This document shows positions 16,210 through 24,475 of a DNA stretch of 37,886 bases, piece after piece. Position 1 is the stretch's first letter; every line of letters starts with the position of its first letter. Below the pieces are notes generated by a model. It was not told the DNA's origin, did not search any database, and was given only the letters and a program-made list of their open reading frames with translations. The stretch spans positions 1 to 37,886 of the forward strand of contig CALFZM010000120.1 of the NCBI GenBank assembly GCA_937952235.1, given 5' to 3'. The translations under genes were made by a program, and so were the position numbers. Source of the stretch: an uncultured Opitutia bacterium. Its GTDB lineage: Bacteria; Verrucomicrobiota; Verrucomicrobiia; Opitutales; Opitutaceae.

Positions 16210-18101
16210 AGCGCTGGAGTTTCGTCACCGGCCTCACGGTGATCTTCCTCATGCTGCTCTCGCTGGGCGGCTTCTCCATCCTGACCACGCGCAACATCAC
16301 GCGCAGCGTCGAGGAGATCATCACCACCAACTACGACAGCATCCGCGCCGTGCGGGAACTGCGCTCGTCGACCACGCGGCTCAATGCCACCTACCGCTCG
16401 GCCACGTCGCTCGCCTCGATTCCCTCCGAACGCGCGCTGTTCGAGCAGGAGTCGACCGTGCTGACGCGGCAGGCCCGCTTCATCCTCGAGGGCACGCGCG
16501 GTCCCGAGGAGCGGGAACGAGGCGAACTGCTCCTCGCGTACGTCAACGACTACCTCGCGGCGTACGCCACCTACCTCGATCTCGCCGGCCGCACCGACAG
16601 CCGGTCGCAGGCCGAGTTCGAGTCGACTTCCAGCAGCATTTCGCGGCTGACGTCCCTCATCGCCGGGGCAGGCGACAAGATCGTCGAGAGCAACGAGGCG
16701 GAACTGATGGCGCGCCGCAACCAGGCGGTGGAGCGGGGACGCCGCGGCACCTATCTCGTGGTCGGCATCTCGCTCTTCGCGCTGCTCGTGTATCTGACGG
16801 CCTCGTACGCCCTGGCGCGGGGAATCTATCAACCCCTCACGCAGCTGCGCAACGCCATCGAGCGGATGCGCGCCCGCCGGTTCGACGAGGAGATCGCGAT
16901 CAGCGATGTCAGCCAGGAGCTGGGCGAGATCATCCGGGCCTTCAACCAGATGGCGGCCGAACTGCGCCTGTACGTGCTCGAGACCGACGAGAAGGCGGTG
17001 CGCTCCGCGCGCGACTGCCGCGCCATCCTCACCGCGCTGCCGCACCCGGTGTTCATCGTGAATCCGGACTACTCGGTCCGGCTCAGCAATCCGAAGGGAG
17101 AGGCCCTGGCCACGGCCGCCGGCGTGCCCGGCGCCCTGCCGGCCATTGTCCGGCGCCACATCGACGAGGCGGCGGCGCGGCAGACCGATCTCATCGACTA
17201 TGACCTCCGGCGGGTCGTGGAGATTCCGATTCCCGATCCCGCCCGGCCGGAGCGCACGCTCATCGCGTGCTACCTGCCCCAGGTGTTCCGGCTCATCAAC
17301 GACCAGAAGAAGCACGACGGCTGGGCCACGATGCTGAAGGATGTCACCGCGATGAAGCGGCTCGACGACGCCAAGACCAAGGCCCTCTCGACCCTCGGTC
17401 ACGAGGTGAAGACGCCGATCACCGGCATCCGCATGACGCTGCACCTCCTGCTCGAGGAAAAGATCGGCGCGCTCACCGCGGACCAGCGCGAGCTGATCCA
17501 GGCGGGCCGCGACGACTGCGAGCGGCTGCTGGGCATCCTGCAGGCGCTGCTGGAACTCGCGCGACTCGAAAGCGGCCGGACGCCCTTCAAGTTCGAAAGC
17601 GTCGCGGTCGGCGCCCTCATTGACCAGGCCCTGGCCAACGTCAGTTCGCTGCTGCGCAGTTCCGGCCGCGAGGTCGTGCGCGCGGCGGAGTCTGACGACG
17701 GAGCCCAGGTGCGCGCCGACGCGCTGCACGCCGGCCGGGTGCTCGGGAATTTTCTTTCGAACGCCATGAAGTATGGGGTGCCGGGCACGCCGCTGCACGT
17801 CCGCGCCGTCAGCCGCGCCGACGGGTTTGCCCGCGTCTCCGTGGTCAACACCACGGCACGGCAGCTCACCGAGGCGGAACAGCTGCGCGTCTTCGATTCC
17901 TTCTACCGCCGCGCCGGGGAGAATGGCGAAGGCGCCGGCCTCGGCCTCACCATCGCGCGGGAGATTGCCGCGGCCCACGGCGGCCGGGTCGGAGTCTGGT
18001 GCGAGGGCGACAAGGTGGAGTTCTATTTCGATCTGCCCCTGGTGCCCGTGCCGGCGATCCCGGTGACGGCGACGGAGCCGAGTGCCTCGGCGGCAGGCTG
18101 A
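16206..18101 (+). CDS. KinB-like membrane sensor histidine kinase
   Basis: 631 residues. TM1 (about 7-29), a periplasmic helical domain (about 30-175), TM2 (about 178-200), HAMP (about 200-252, ending AFNQMAAEL), a PAS domain (about 260-380), HisKA with the phospho-acceptor His399 in STLGHEVKTPITGIRM, and a HATPase domain with N box FLSNAMKYG and G2 GEGAGLGLTIA. It is complete and should autophosphorylate. The order activator-kinase with a 4-base overlap and the TM-helical-TM-HAMP-PAS layout recall AlgB-KinB. It probably senses an envelope or periplasmic state and phosphorylates the adjacent activator. Confidence 0.94.
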
Positions 18102-18110
18102 CGCCTGCCG
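18091..18110 (+). terminator. Hairpin across the kinase stop codon
   Basis: CGGCAGGC (18091-18098) and GCCTGCCG (18103-18110) form a perfect 8-base stem with loop TGAC, which contains the TGA stop (18099-18101). No T-run follows; it may end the transcript or stabilise its 3' end. Confidence 0.4.
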
Positions 18111-18171
18111 GTTGGACCCGTCGTTCGCCGGCTCCGGGCCTCGCAGACCCGGGGCGCGGCGTTCTTCGGAT

Positions 18172-18191
18172 AAATTTCATCGGAAATTTCA
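18172..18191. repeat. AAATTTCA direct repeat in an AT-rich island
   Basis: AAATTTCA occurs at 18172-18179 and again at 18184-18191, one helical turn apart (12 bases), in a short AT-rich patch of an otherwise GC-rich gap. It lies about 100 bases before the response-regulator start and could be its promoter or operator region. Confidence 0.35.
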
Positions 18192-18292
18192 GGTGGTGGA
18201 ACTTGAAACGCGCGGACGGTTCACTAGCAGTCTCGCCGTCATCGTCCGGATTGTTCCTGGCAGGCTCCGTCTGGAGTCCCTGCCACCTCCTC

Positions 18293-18979
18293 GTGATCCC
18301 TGTTGCGCCACAATTAGAGAAGCAAACCCTTACGCCCCGCCCTGGCCCGGTGCGCATCCTGATCGTCGACGATGAGTCCACGGTGCGGCGCGTCTGTTCC
18401 ATCGCGCTCCGCCTCGACCACTGGGCGGTGGAGAGCGAGGGCTCCAGTGCCGTGGCGCTCTCGCGGTTCCAGCAGGGGGCGCGCTACGACGTGCTTGTGC
18501 TCGACTATTCGATGCCTGAGCTGGATGGCGTGGAGTTTCTCCGGGCGTTGCGCGACTCGCCGCTCGAGCACCGGCCATCGGTGATCATGATGAGCGCGCA
18601 CGCCGACGGCGCGGTCGCGCGCGAAGCGCTGGGGCTCGGCGTGTGGGATATCATGGCCAAACCCCTGCTGCCCGACGAAATCCGGCGCCGCGTCCAGCGC
18701 GTGCTGCAGCGGGCCCGCTCGGCGGCGGAAGGCATGCCGCGGGCGCAGGCGTTGTTGCGGGCGACGCAGTGCCGTTGGGCGGAGGCCCGGGCGGCGCTGC
18801 CGCCGCGGGGTGGTGAGCTCGACGAACTCCTGCGCGGTCTGTGCTTCGACATGGAAGGCGACCACGGGGCCGCCACCGAGGCTTTTCGCCGGGCGCACTG
18901 GTGGTCGAACTGGGCCCAGCAGGGCGCGGACATCTGGCTGGAACTGTCGCGTCGGCTCGACGCGTGCGAGCAGGCGTGA
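18293..18979 (+). CDS. Response regulator with C-terminal helical extension
   Basis: 228 residues from GTG 18293; a second possible start is GTG 18350, which begins just before RILIVDDES. Neither has a good ribosome site, so the start is uncertain. The receiver (RILIVDDES ... phospho-acceptor Asp in DVLVLDYSMPELDG ... MAKPLLPDE) is intact. After about residue 140 there is no HTH but a helical region of TPR-like character (AQALLRATQCRWAEARAALPP, LRGLCFDMEGDHGAATEAFRRAHWW). This suggests a protein-interaction output. It follows the AlgB/KinB pair on the same strand after a 191-base gap, so it may be an added partner of the same signalling route. Confidence 0.8.
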   Translation: MIPVAPQLEKQTLTPRPGPVRILIVDDESTVRRVCSIALRLDHWAVESEGSSAVALSRFQQGARYDVLVLDYSMPELDGVEFLRALRDSPLEHRPSVIMMSAHADGAVAREALGLGVWDIMAKPLLPDEIRRRVQRVLQRARSAAEGMPRAQALLRATQCRWAEARAALPPRGGELDELLRGLCFDMEGDHGAATEAFRRAHWWSNWAQQGADIWLELSRRLDACEQA

Positions 18980-19042
18980 CCTGCGCGTGCGGGGCTGAAG
19001 CCTTAGCGCGGCCTTTCGGGTGCATCGCCCCGGACAGCGGGA

Positions 19043-19071
19043 AAGCCGGACGCGGGAAACGCGTCCGGCTT
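19043..19071. terminator. Hairpin between convergent genes
   Basis: AAGCCGGACGCG (19043-19054) and CGCGTCCGGCTT (19060-19071) form a perfect 12-base stem with loop GGAAA. On the minus strand the stem ends in GCTTTCCC. It lies between the response-regulator stop (18979) and the DUF883 stop (19116) and probably serves both transcripts. Confidence 0.6.
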
Positions 19072-19115
19072 CGTGCGAGTCTGCGCGCAGCTCGGCAGAA
19101 GCTGCGGTCCGTCCG

Positions 19116-19427
19116 TCAGTCGTGGCAGCGGCGCGTGAGGAGCACGCCGAGCATGGCGCCGATGCCGGCCGCGATACCGATCGCGACGTAAGGGCGCTCG
19201 TGCACGAACTCGTCGGCCCGCGCCGCCTGCTCGCGGGCGAACGCGCTCATGTGACCGGCGAAGGCGCGACCGTCGTCCAAGGCATCGCGGAGGCGTTCGC
19301 GCAGGGCGCGGACCTCGTCCGACGCGCTGTCGCCGGCGGCGGAGAGTGCCTTTTCGGCGTCGGCGATCAGCTGGCGCAGGTTGTCGGAGGTGGACGACTG
19401 GGACTGGGAGGATTGGGACTTGGCCAT
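19116..19427 (-). CDS. DUF883 (YqjD/ElaB-like) membrane-anchored protein
   Basis: 103 residues from ATG 19427. A Ser/Gln-rich start, then long amphipathic helices (LRQLIADAEKALSAAGD, EVRALRERLRDALDD, AFAREQAARADEFVHERPY) and a C-terminal membrane segment AIGIAAGIGAMLGVLLTRR with a glycine zipper. This is the DUF883 layout; E. coli YqjD and ElaB are inner-membrane anchored, linked to stationary phase, and bind ribosomes through their N-terminal part. An upstream in-frame ATG would add 32 residues of Arg-rich sequence and is less likely. It lies 86 bases below the lmo0937-like gene on the same strand. Confidence 0.88.
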   Translation of the reverse strand: MAKSQSSQSQSSTSDNLRQLIADAEKALSAAGDSASDEVRALRERLRDALDDGRAFAGHMSAFAREQAARADEFVHERPYVAIGIAAGIGAMLGVLLTRRCHD

Positions 19428-19513
19428 GGTGGTGTGGGTTTGTACGAGGGTGGAACGAGCCCGGGGGCGTCTGGCCTTCCGGGCGAAGGAAACGGAGCGG
19501 GGGCGGGTGGTTT

Positions 19514-19666
19514 TCATCGCAACGGATCGCGGCCGCGGATCACGCGGAGGAGAATGGCGACGAAGGCGACCACCAGCAGGACGTGGATGAACCCGCCCAG
19601 CGTATAGGACGAGAGCAGGCCGAGCAGCCACATGAGGACGAGGATGACGGCGATGGATTCGAGCAT
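19514..19666 (-). CDS. lmo0937-like (DUF5670) small membrane protein
   Basis: 50 residues from ATG 19666. The sequence ESIAVILVLMWLLGLLSS, then YTLGGFIHVLLVVAFVAILL and a basic end RVIRGRDPLR has the two-helix pattern and the conserved SYTLGGFIHVLLVVA centre of the lmo0937 family. It is below usual length cut-offs but the match is clear. The function is unknown. The only start candidate is directly preceded by a sigma-54-type motif whose predicted start site is 1 base before the ATG, so the message may be leaderless; no ribosome-binding site is visible. Confidence 0.85.
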   Translation of the reverse strand: MLESIAVILVLMWLLGLLSSYTLGGFIHVLLVVAFVAILLRVIRGRDPLR

Positions 19667-19675
19667 GCCGGCGTT

Positions 19676-19693
19676 ATCGCACACCCCTTGCCA
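19676..19693 (-). promoter_or_regulatory. Candidate sigma-54 promoter for the lmo0937-like gene
   Basis: On the minus strand the sequence is TGGCAAGGGGTGTGCGAT. It is identical to the LpxR motif at 15 of 18 positions, the three differences being transitions in the spacer. GG/GC spacing fits sigma-54. The predicted start is near 19667. Confidence 0.45.
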
Positions 19694-19770
19694 GCGCGAC
19701 TCCAGCTCCCCGAAGTGCCTGCGCGACGGAGGCTAGTGGTTCCAGCCCGGCCGGCAGCCGTGCAGCGGCT

Positions 19771-19785
19771 CCTGCATTATGCAGG
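19771..19785. promoter_or_regulatory. 15-base palindrome CCTGCATTATGCAGG
   Basis: Perfect 7-base arms around one central T. It lies about 105 bases upstream of the lmo0937-like ATG and 78 bases beyond the -24 box, the distance at which sigma-54 activators bind. It could be an activator or repressor operator. Confidence 0.35.
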
Positions 19786-19892
19786 CTTTGCGCCGCGGCG
19801 CCGTTGCGCAGTGCAGGTGCGGACCCGGACTGCGCTGGGATCGCGCCGGTCGCGTCGAGGCACCCTCCGCGTCGAGTCCGAGGCGTCCCAGC

Positions 19893-20128
19893 GGTGGAGC
19901 CGCCTGTCCCCAGGCGGCAGAGGTGCGTCGGACCCGTCCGCAGCGGCTGGGGCGGATTCAACAATTCCGTAGCCCAAAACCTAAACGCAAAGCCGCAAAG
20001 GAACGCGAAGTTTCGCCACGTTCCTTCGCGAGTCTTTGCTCTCCTTCGCGTCTTTGCGTTTGGGATCCCGCCCTGATCGGTTACGATTTCACTTAAGGCG
20101 TTTTAGGGGACAAGCCGCTCCACCTTTC
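19893..20128. repeat. GGTGGAGC-type palindromic repeat, split copy
   Basis: The left part (19893-19952) begins with a hairpin unit (GCCGCCTG 19899-19906, CAGGCGGC 19911-19918); the right part (20106-20128, GGGGACAAGCCGCTCCACC and TTTC) is the opposite end of the same element. Compared with the intact copy at 27185-27262 (inverted) the first 26 bases are identical, the middle is about 70-80% similar, and the last 22 are identical. A 153-base segment with a different repeat lies between. Confidence 0.7.
19983..20061. repeat. Palindromic repeat with AAACGCAAAG ends
   Basis: AAACGCAAAG (19983-19992) and CTTTGCGTTT (20052-20061) are perfect inverted ends; inside are AAGGAACG (19998-20005) and CGTTCCTT (20019-20026). 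The whole can fold as a long, imperfect hairpin. Sequences of this look (runs of CGCAAAG/CGAAG) are commonly dispersed in bacterial genomes. It is inserted in the split GGTGGAGC element. Confidence 0.65.
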
Positions 20129-20196
20129 AATGCGGGCCGTCTTCACGGGTGGTTTGGCGTCGGCCCACAGGCAGGTTTTTGCCCCAACGCCCGGCC

Positions 20197-22959
20197 TCAG
20201 AAACGCACGGTCAGGTTCAAGTCGACCTCGAGGGGAACGACGTAGCTGTAACGGTAGACGTTCCGGCCGTCGGCCATCGTGGTGTAGCTCGTCTTGCGGA
20301 TGTCGCCATTCTCGAGGTCGAGGAGGTTGCGGAAGCCGAGCCGGACGCGGACCTGCTGATTCCACAGTCTTTGGTCCCGCATCACGTAGCCGTGCACCAG
20401 GTGAGTCGAGCCGCCCACCATCTCCTGGCCGTTGGTCATGCCGAAGAAGTAATCGTCGCGCCAGCTCCCGTTGGCCCCGACGCGCACGCCGCGCAGCGGT
20501 TTCCAGGCGCCGCGCGGAAACGCATAGTCGATCACCCAGCTCGCGGACCAGGGCGAGGCGCGCGCGCCGGTCGGCTTGGTGTCGTTGTCGAGCGAATCGA
20601 GGAGGTTCTTCGCGTCGTTGAGAATCGCGGGATTCTCGTTTCCGCGGGCGACGGCGGCCTCGTAGTACCCGCGGAAGCGGTCGAGGTCGGGTTCGCCGAG
20701 CACCTTGGTGCGCGCGAGCGTGAAGCGCATCTGCAGCCCCTGGAGCGGCCGGAGGTTCAGCGTGAGGTCGGCGCCGCGGGAGTTCTCCGTCGACTTGTAG
20801 TTGCGTGCGGCACTGGCGGTGCCCTCCTCGCCGTATTTGTAGCGGGGATCCCCGGGCAGGATGTCGTTGGGATTCATCAGGTCCTCGAGCTCGGGGGTGG
20901 TGAGATCGATGATGCCGTTCCAGCTCAGCGCGACGTTCTGGCGGTCGATGTTGAACACGCCGAGGTTCACGTTGGCCCGGTCGCCCCAGAAGCTGCCCTT
21001 GAGCCCGATTTCCTTGGTGACGCCCGTGATGGGCGGGAAGCGCTCGCGATCAAACGTGCGCAGGCCCTGGAACCGGAACGACTCGGAGTACACGCCGTAG
21101 AAATTGAGGTCCTTGGTGAGCTGCACGGTGACGCCGCCCGTCATGCTCGTGTTCTCGAGCCGGAGCTGCTTGTTCTCGACGTATTCGCCCGGCAGGGCGT
21201 CCCCGCGCTTCGGCGGCGCCACCTCCTCGTTGTAGGGGCCGAACGTGCGCACGCCGTTGTATTCATAGTTCCGATTCCAGTCGTGGCGGGCGCCGACCAG
21301 CGTCTGCAGCCGGCCGTTGAAGTAGCGGCCGCTGGCCGAGAAGGTGACGGCCGACGCCTGACGCCACTGCGTCCCGTCGGTGGGGCTGGTGCCGGAGGGG
21401 AACCACGCGAGCGACTTCGGGGTGATCGTGCTCGTCGACGGGATGTTGGCCGGCTTCATGGAGTCGAAGAGTGCGCGCGAATAGAAGCGCGGGTCATCGA
21501 GGAAAAGGCGCAGCCGGATGCGGTCCGAATTGGGATTGAGCGCCGTGACGAGCCCGCGGTCGACGCCGTACGTGTTGAAGGTGTTGAAGCGGTAGTTGAG
21601 CACCTGGTCCTCGCGATACTCGGCGCTCGCGACGAGGAGCTGCTGCATCCATTTCCACCGGTCGAAGCGGTAGACCGCGGTCCCGCGGAAGGAATCGACC
21701 GTGTTGCCAAAGCGCTTCTCATCGAGCTCGGTCTCGATGTAGGGGCGGCCGTTCACGTCGACGCTGATGGTGCTGGAAAAGAAGTTGTCGTTGCGGACCG
21801 CGGTCTGTCGCTGGTGGTTGTATGCGACCTCGACGCCGACCGGCCCGAGGCGCTGCTCGATCGTGGCCGAGAAGGTCTCGAAGGGACGGTTCTGCCGGTC
21901 GAACGAGCCGCGCAGGTTGTAATGCTTCGGGTAGCCCGCGAAGCGCTTGGTGCCGACGATGGCGCCGGCGGCGTTGCGCATCGTCACGTCGAAATAGCTG
22001 CCTTCAATGAGCGACGGGGAGCCGCCCGCGGGACCGTTGGAGCGGTCGGCGGCGGGCAGTTGCGAGCGGATGATCCATTCGCCGTCGGAGGTGTAGTGGA
22101 TGCGGTCGGTCGTGTACGACCGCGAGCGGCCGGACTGCTCGCGGATCGTCACGCCGCCGAAGCCGCGGACATTGGCGAAATCGCCCTGCTCGTATTCGAG
22201 CCGGACCAGGGTGTTCCGGAGCGGCTGCCAGGTCGCGGCGAGCGTCTCGCCCTCGAGCTTGAACGTCGATGCATCCTGGAAGGTCTGCTCCTGTCGGCGG
22301 ACGGCGTTGAACCGGAGCGCGAGGCCGTCCCGCAGCTTGCGATTCACGTCGAGCTGGAAGCGATAGGCCCCCTCGTTGTTGTAGATGGCGCGGAATTCGC
22401 CGAAATTCCGCATCTGCGCCCGCTTCGTGAAGACGGACGCTTGGCCGCCGGGCTCGACGTCGCCGAAGATGAGCGAGTTGGAGCCCTTGCCGAAATCGAT
22501 GCGTTCGACGTTGTAGGTGTCGCTCGGCACGTACCAGCGGAAATAGTTCCTCGTCGCCGTGGAGCCGCTGAGGCCGCGGAACGCGATCGCGCCGCTCTGG
22601 TTGTCGTTCTCGAGCGTGGGCGGGGCGTAAGCATTGGCGACGTAGTTGGCCACTTCGTCCGCGGTGTTGAGCCCAAGGTCCTCGATGAAGTCGGCGGTGA
22701 TCGCGTCGATATTCACCGGCACGTCCTTCAGCGCCTGCTTCGTGCGCGTGGCGGAGAGCGTGTCGTTGGCGGACCAGCCGGTCTCCTTCTCGGTGGCGAC
22801 GACGAACGGCGAGAGGGTGACCATCTCGTCGCCGGCGCGGGGCGCCGGGGCCGTCGGTGCGACCTGGGCGAAAAGAGGCCAGGTGGAGGCGAGAGCGGCC
22901 AGCAGGGCCACGGAGCGGGTGCGCGCCAGCGGCGCCGCCGAAGGACGGGGGGTAGTCAT
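20197..22959 (-). CDS. TonB-dependent receptor
   Basis: 920 residues from ATG 22959. A signal peptide ends near WPLFAQ; a TonB-box-like stretch DEMVTLSPFVV follows, then the plug domain (about 65-180: LKDVPVNIDAITADFIEDLG, IAFRGL, VERIDFGKGSNSLIFGDVEPGG) and a long 22-strand type barrel that closes with VDLNLTVRF, ending in Phe. The LSPFVV opening is frequent in Opitutaceae receptors. It imports a bulky ligand across the outer membrane with TonB energy; the substrate is not readable, but the divergent uxuA and DUF2264 suggest a uronate-bearing oligosaccharide rather than a siderophore. It has no SusD partner here. Confidence 0.93.
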   Translation of the reverse strand: MTTPRPSAAPLARTRSVALLAALASTWPLFAQVAPTAPAPRAGDEMVTLSPFVVATEKETGWSANDTLSATRTKQALKDVPVNIDAITADFIEDLGLNTADEVANYVANAYAPPTLENDNQSGAIAFRGLSGSTATRNYFRWYVPSDTYNVERIDFGKGSNSLIFGDVEPGGQASVFTKRAQMRNFGEFRAIYNNEGAYRFQLDVNRKLRDGLALRFNAVRRQEQTFQDASTFKLEGETLAATWQPLRNTLVRLEYEQGDFANVRGFGGVTIREQSGRSRSYTTDRIHYTSDGEWIIRSQLPAADRSNGPAGGSPSLIEGSYFDVTMRNAAGAIVGTKRFAGYPKHYNLRGSFDRQNRPFETFSATIEQRLGPVGVEVAYNHQRQTAVRNDNFFSSTISVDVNGRPYIETELDEKRFGNTVDSFRGTAVYRFDRWKWMQQLLVASAEYREDQVLNYRFNTFNTYGVDRGLVTALNPNSDRIRLRLFLDDPRFYSRALFDSMKPANIPSTSTITPKSLAWFPSGTSPTDGTQWRQASAVTFSASGRYFNGRLQTLVGARHDWNRNYEYNGVRTFGPYNEEVAPPKRGDALPGEYVENKQLRLENTSMTGGVTVQLTKDLNFYGVYSESFRFQGLRTFDRERFPPITGVTKEIGLKGSFWGDRANVNLGVFNIDRQNVALSWNGIIDLTTPELEDLMNPNDILPGDPRYKYGEEGTASAARNYKSTENSRGADLTLNLRPLQGLQMRFTLARTKVLGEPDLDRFRGYYEAAVARGNENPAILNDAKNLLDSLDNDTKPTGARASPWSASWVIDYAFPRGAWKPLRGVRVGANGSWRDDYFFGMTNGQEMVGGSTHLVHGYVMRDQRLWNQQVRVRLGFRNLLDLENGDIRKTSYTTMADGRNVYRYSYVVPLEVDLNLTVRF

Positions 22960-23103
22960 GGGGATCAGCTTGGGTTCAGTCCGCCGCGGGTCGGGCGGCG
23001 GGCACGGGTTTCGCGGCAATGCGAGCAAAAGGTCCCGGCAAAGCGCAATCTCCGGTTTACTTGTATCGTTGAGCAAGGGCGGGATTCCGCGCACACGAAG
23101 GCC

Positions 23104-24306
23104 ATGAGCATGCTGATGGCGGAAGGGATGAGATGGTTCGGGCCGGCGGACACGGTCACGCTGCGCGAGATCCGGCAGGCCGGGGCGACGGCGGTGTTCA
23201 GCGCGCTGCACGAGGTGCCGTACGGGGAGGCCTGGCCGGCGGCCGCCATCGCGGAGCGCCGGGGCATGATCGCGGCGGCGGGTTTGGCGTGGCACGTCGC
23301 GGAATCGGTCCCCGTCTCGGAGGCAATCAAGACCCGTACCGGCGATTTCGAGCGGCACTTGGAAAACTACCGGATCACACTCGAGCGCCTGGGTCGCGCG
23401 GGCATCGGGGTCGTGGTCTATAATTTCATGCCGCTGCTCGACTGGGTCCGCACGGATCTCGCGTACCGGCTGGCCGACGGGAGTGAGACGCTGCGGTTCG
23501 ATCCCATGGCGTTCGCGGCCTTCGAGCTCTTCGCCTTGCGCCGCGCTGGCGCGGAGCGGGACTATCCACGTCTGCAGGTGGAGCGCGCCGCGGAGTTCTG
23601 GTCCGCCCTGGGTGAGCCGGGGCAGGACGCGTTCACCCGGCAGACCCTCGACCTGTTTCCGGGCGTGAAGCTCGGACTTACCCTGGACGATTTCCGCGCC
23701 TCGCTCGCGCGATATGCGGGCACCGACGCGGTCCGGCTGCGCGAGCACCTCCGGCTGTTTCTCGAAGCCGTCGTCCCCGCCGCCGAGGCCGCCGGTGTCC
23801 GCCTCGCGCTGCATCCAGACGATCCTCCCTTTCCCGTCCTGGGCCTGCCTCGGATCGTGGGCACGGCTGCCGGAATCGCGGATATCCTCGCGCTTCATGC
23901 TTCTCCCGCACACGGGCTGTGCTTCTGCACGGGCTCCCTGGGTGTGCGCCCGGACCTCGACCTGGTCGCGCTCGCGCGCGCCTGCGCCCCGCGGGTGCAT
24001 GCGGTGCACCTGCGCAGCATCGAGCGCGAGCCCGAGGGCGGTTTCCATGAATCCGATCACCTCGGTGGCGTGGTGGACATGCCTGGCGTGGTGCGAGCGC
24101 TGCTGGAGGAACAGGACGCGCGCCGGCGCGCGGGGCGAAGTGACTGGAGGCTATGCCTGCGACCCGACCACGGCCGGCGCATGCTCGACGATTTCCAGCG
24201 CGCGCCGCCGGCCTGCCCGGGCTACAGCCTCGCCGGCCGGCTGCGCGGGCTGGCGGAGTTGCGGGGCTTGCAACACGGTATCTGGCAAAGCCTTCCAAGC
24301 TCGTAG
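23104..24306 (+). CDS. uxuA: Mannonate dehydratase
   Basis: 400 residues from ATG 23104. UxuA TIM-barrel: MRWFGPADTVTLREIRQAGA at the start, HPDDPPFPVLGLPRI, FCTGSLGVRPD, HAVHLRS, HESDHLGGVVDM, RPDHGRRMLDDF and a final PGYSLAGRLRGLAELRGLQ. The metal-binding His, Cys and Asp positions are present. It converts D-mannonate to 2-keto-3-deoxygluconate in glucuronate breakdown. It is divergent from the TonB receptor with 144 bases between, so both may share control. uxuB, uxaC and kdg genes are not in the window. A GC-rich hairpin (24327-24348) follows the stop. Confidence 0.93.
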   Translation: MSMLMAEGMRWFGPADTVTLREIRQAGATAVFSALHEVPYGEAWPAAAIAERRGMIAAAGLAWHVAESVPVSEAIKTRTGDFERHLENYRITLERLGRAGIGVVVYNFMPLLDWVRTDLAYRLADGSETLRFDPMAFAAFELFALRRAGAERDYPRLQVERAAEFWSALGEPGQDAFTRQTLDLFPGVKLGLTLDDFRASLARYAGTDAVRLREHLRLFLEAVVPAAEAAGVRLALHPDDPPFPVLGLPRIVGTAAGIADILALHASPAHGLCFCTGSLGVRPDLDLVALARACAPRVHAVHLRSIEREPEGGFHESDHLGGVVDMPGVVRALLEEQDARRRAGRSDWRLCLRPDHGRRMLDDFQRAPPACPGYSLAGRLRGLAELRGLQHGIWQSLPSS

Positions 24307-24326
24307 GACGGCCTCGGCTCCCTCGT

Positions 24327-24348
24327 GCGCGCCGGCGTGCCGGCGCGC
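24327..24348 (+). terminator. Hairpin downstream of uxuA
   Basis: GCGCGCCGGC (24327-24336) and GCCGGCGCGC (24339-24348) form a near-continuous palindrome, 20 bases past the stop. A TTTT lies 13 bases later. Possible terminator. Confidence 0.45.
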
Positions 24349-24475
24349 TGAAGGGGCGTGTTTTGGCGCAGGACCCGGTCCGTTCTCCTCCGGTTTGGGG
24401 GAGATTTTCCCGCACTCGGAGATTGTGCCGCACCTCGGGCGGGCTTTTGCTCCTGCTCCGCTCCGCCACAGCCCA

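Larger units (their letters stand above)
19667..20196. other. 530-base gap without genes: palindrome and nested repeats
   Basis: Between the lmo0937-like start and the receptor stop no gene is seen. It holds the sigma-54-type motif (19676-19693), a 15-base palindrome (19771-19785), a GGTGGAGC repeat element (19893-19952 and 20106-20128) and, splitting that element, a second repeat of a different kind (19953-20105). Confidence 0.6.

Noticed and set aside
23080..23100. CTTG-N10-CAAG dyad before uxuA as a LacI- or GntR-type operator
   Set aside because: Arms of 4 bases are too short to separate from chance, and no regulator gene is adjacent.
20149..23103. Very long open frame on the + strand across the TonB receptor gene
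   Set aside because: It is antisense to a clear receptor, its residues show no family pattern, and only the part from 23104 on (uxuA) is real. High GC keeps the opposite frame open.
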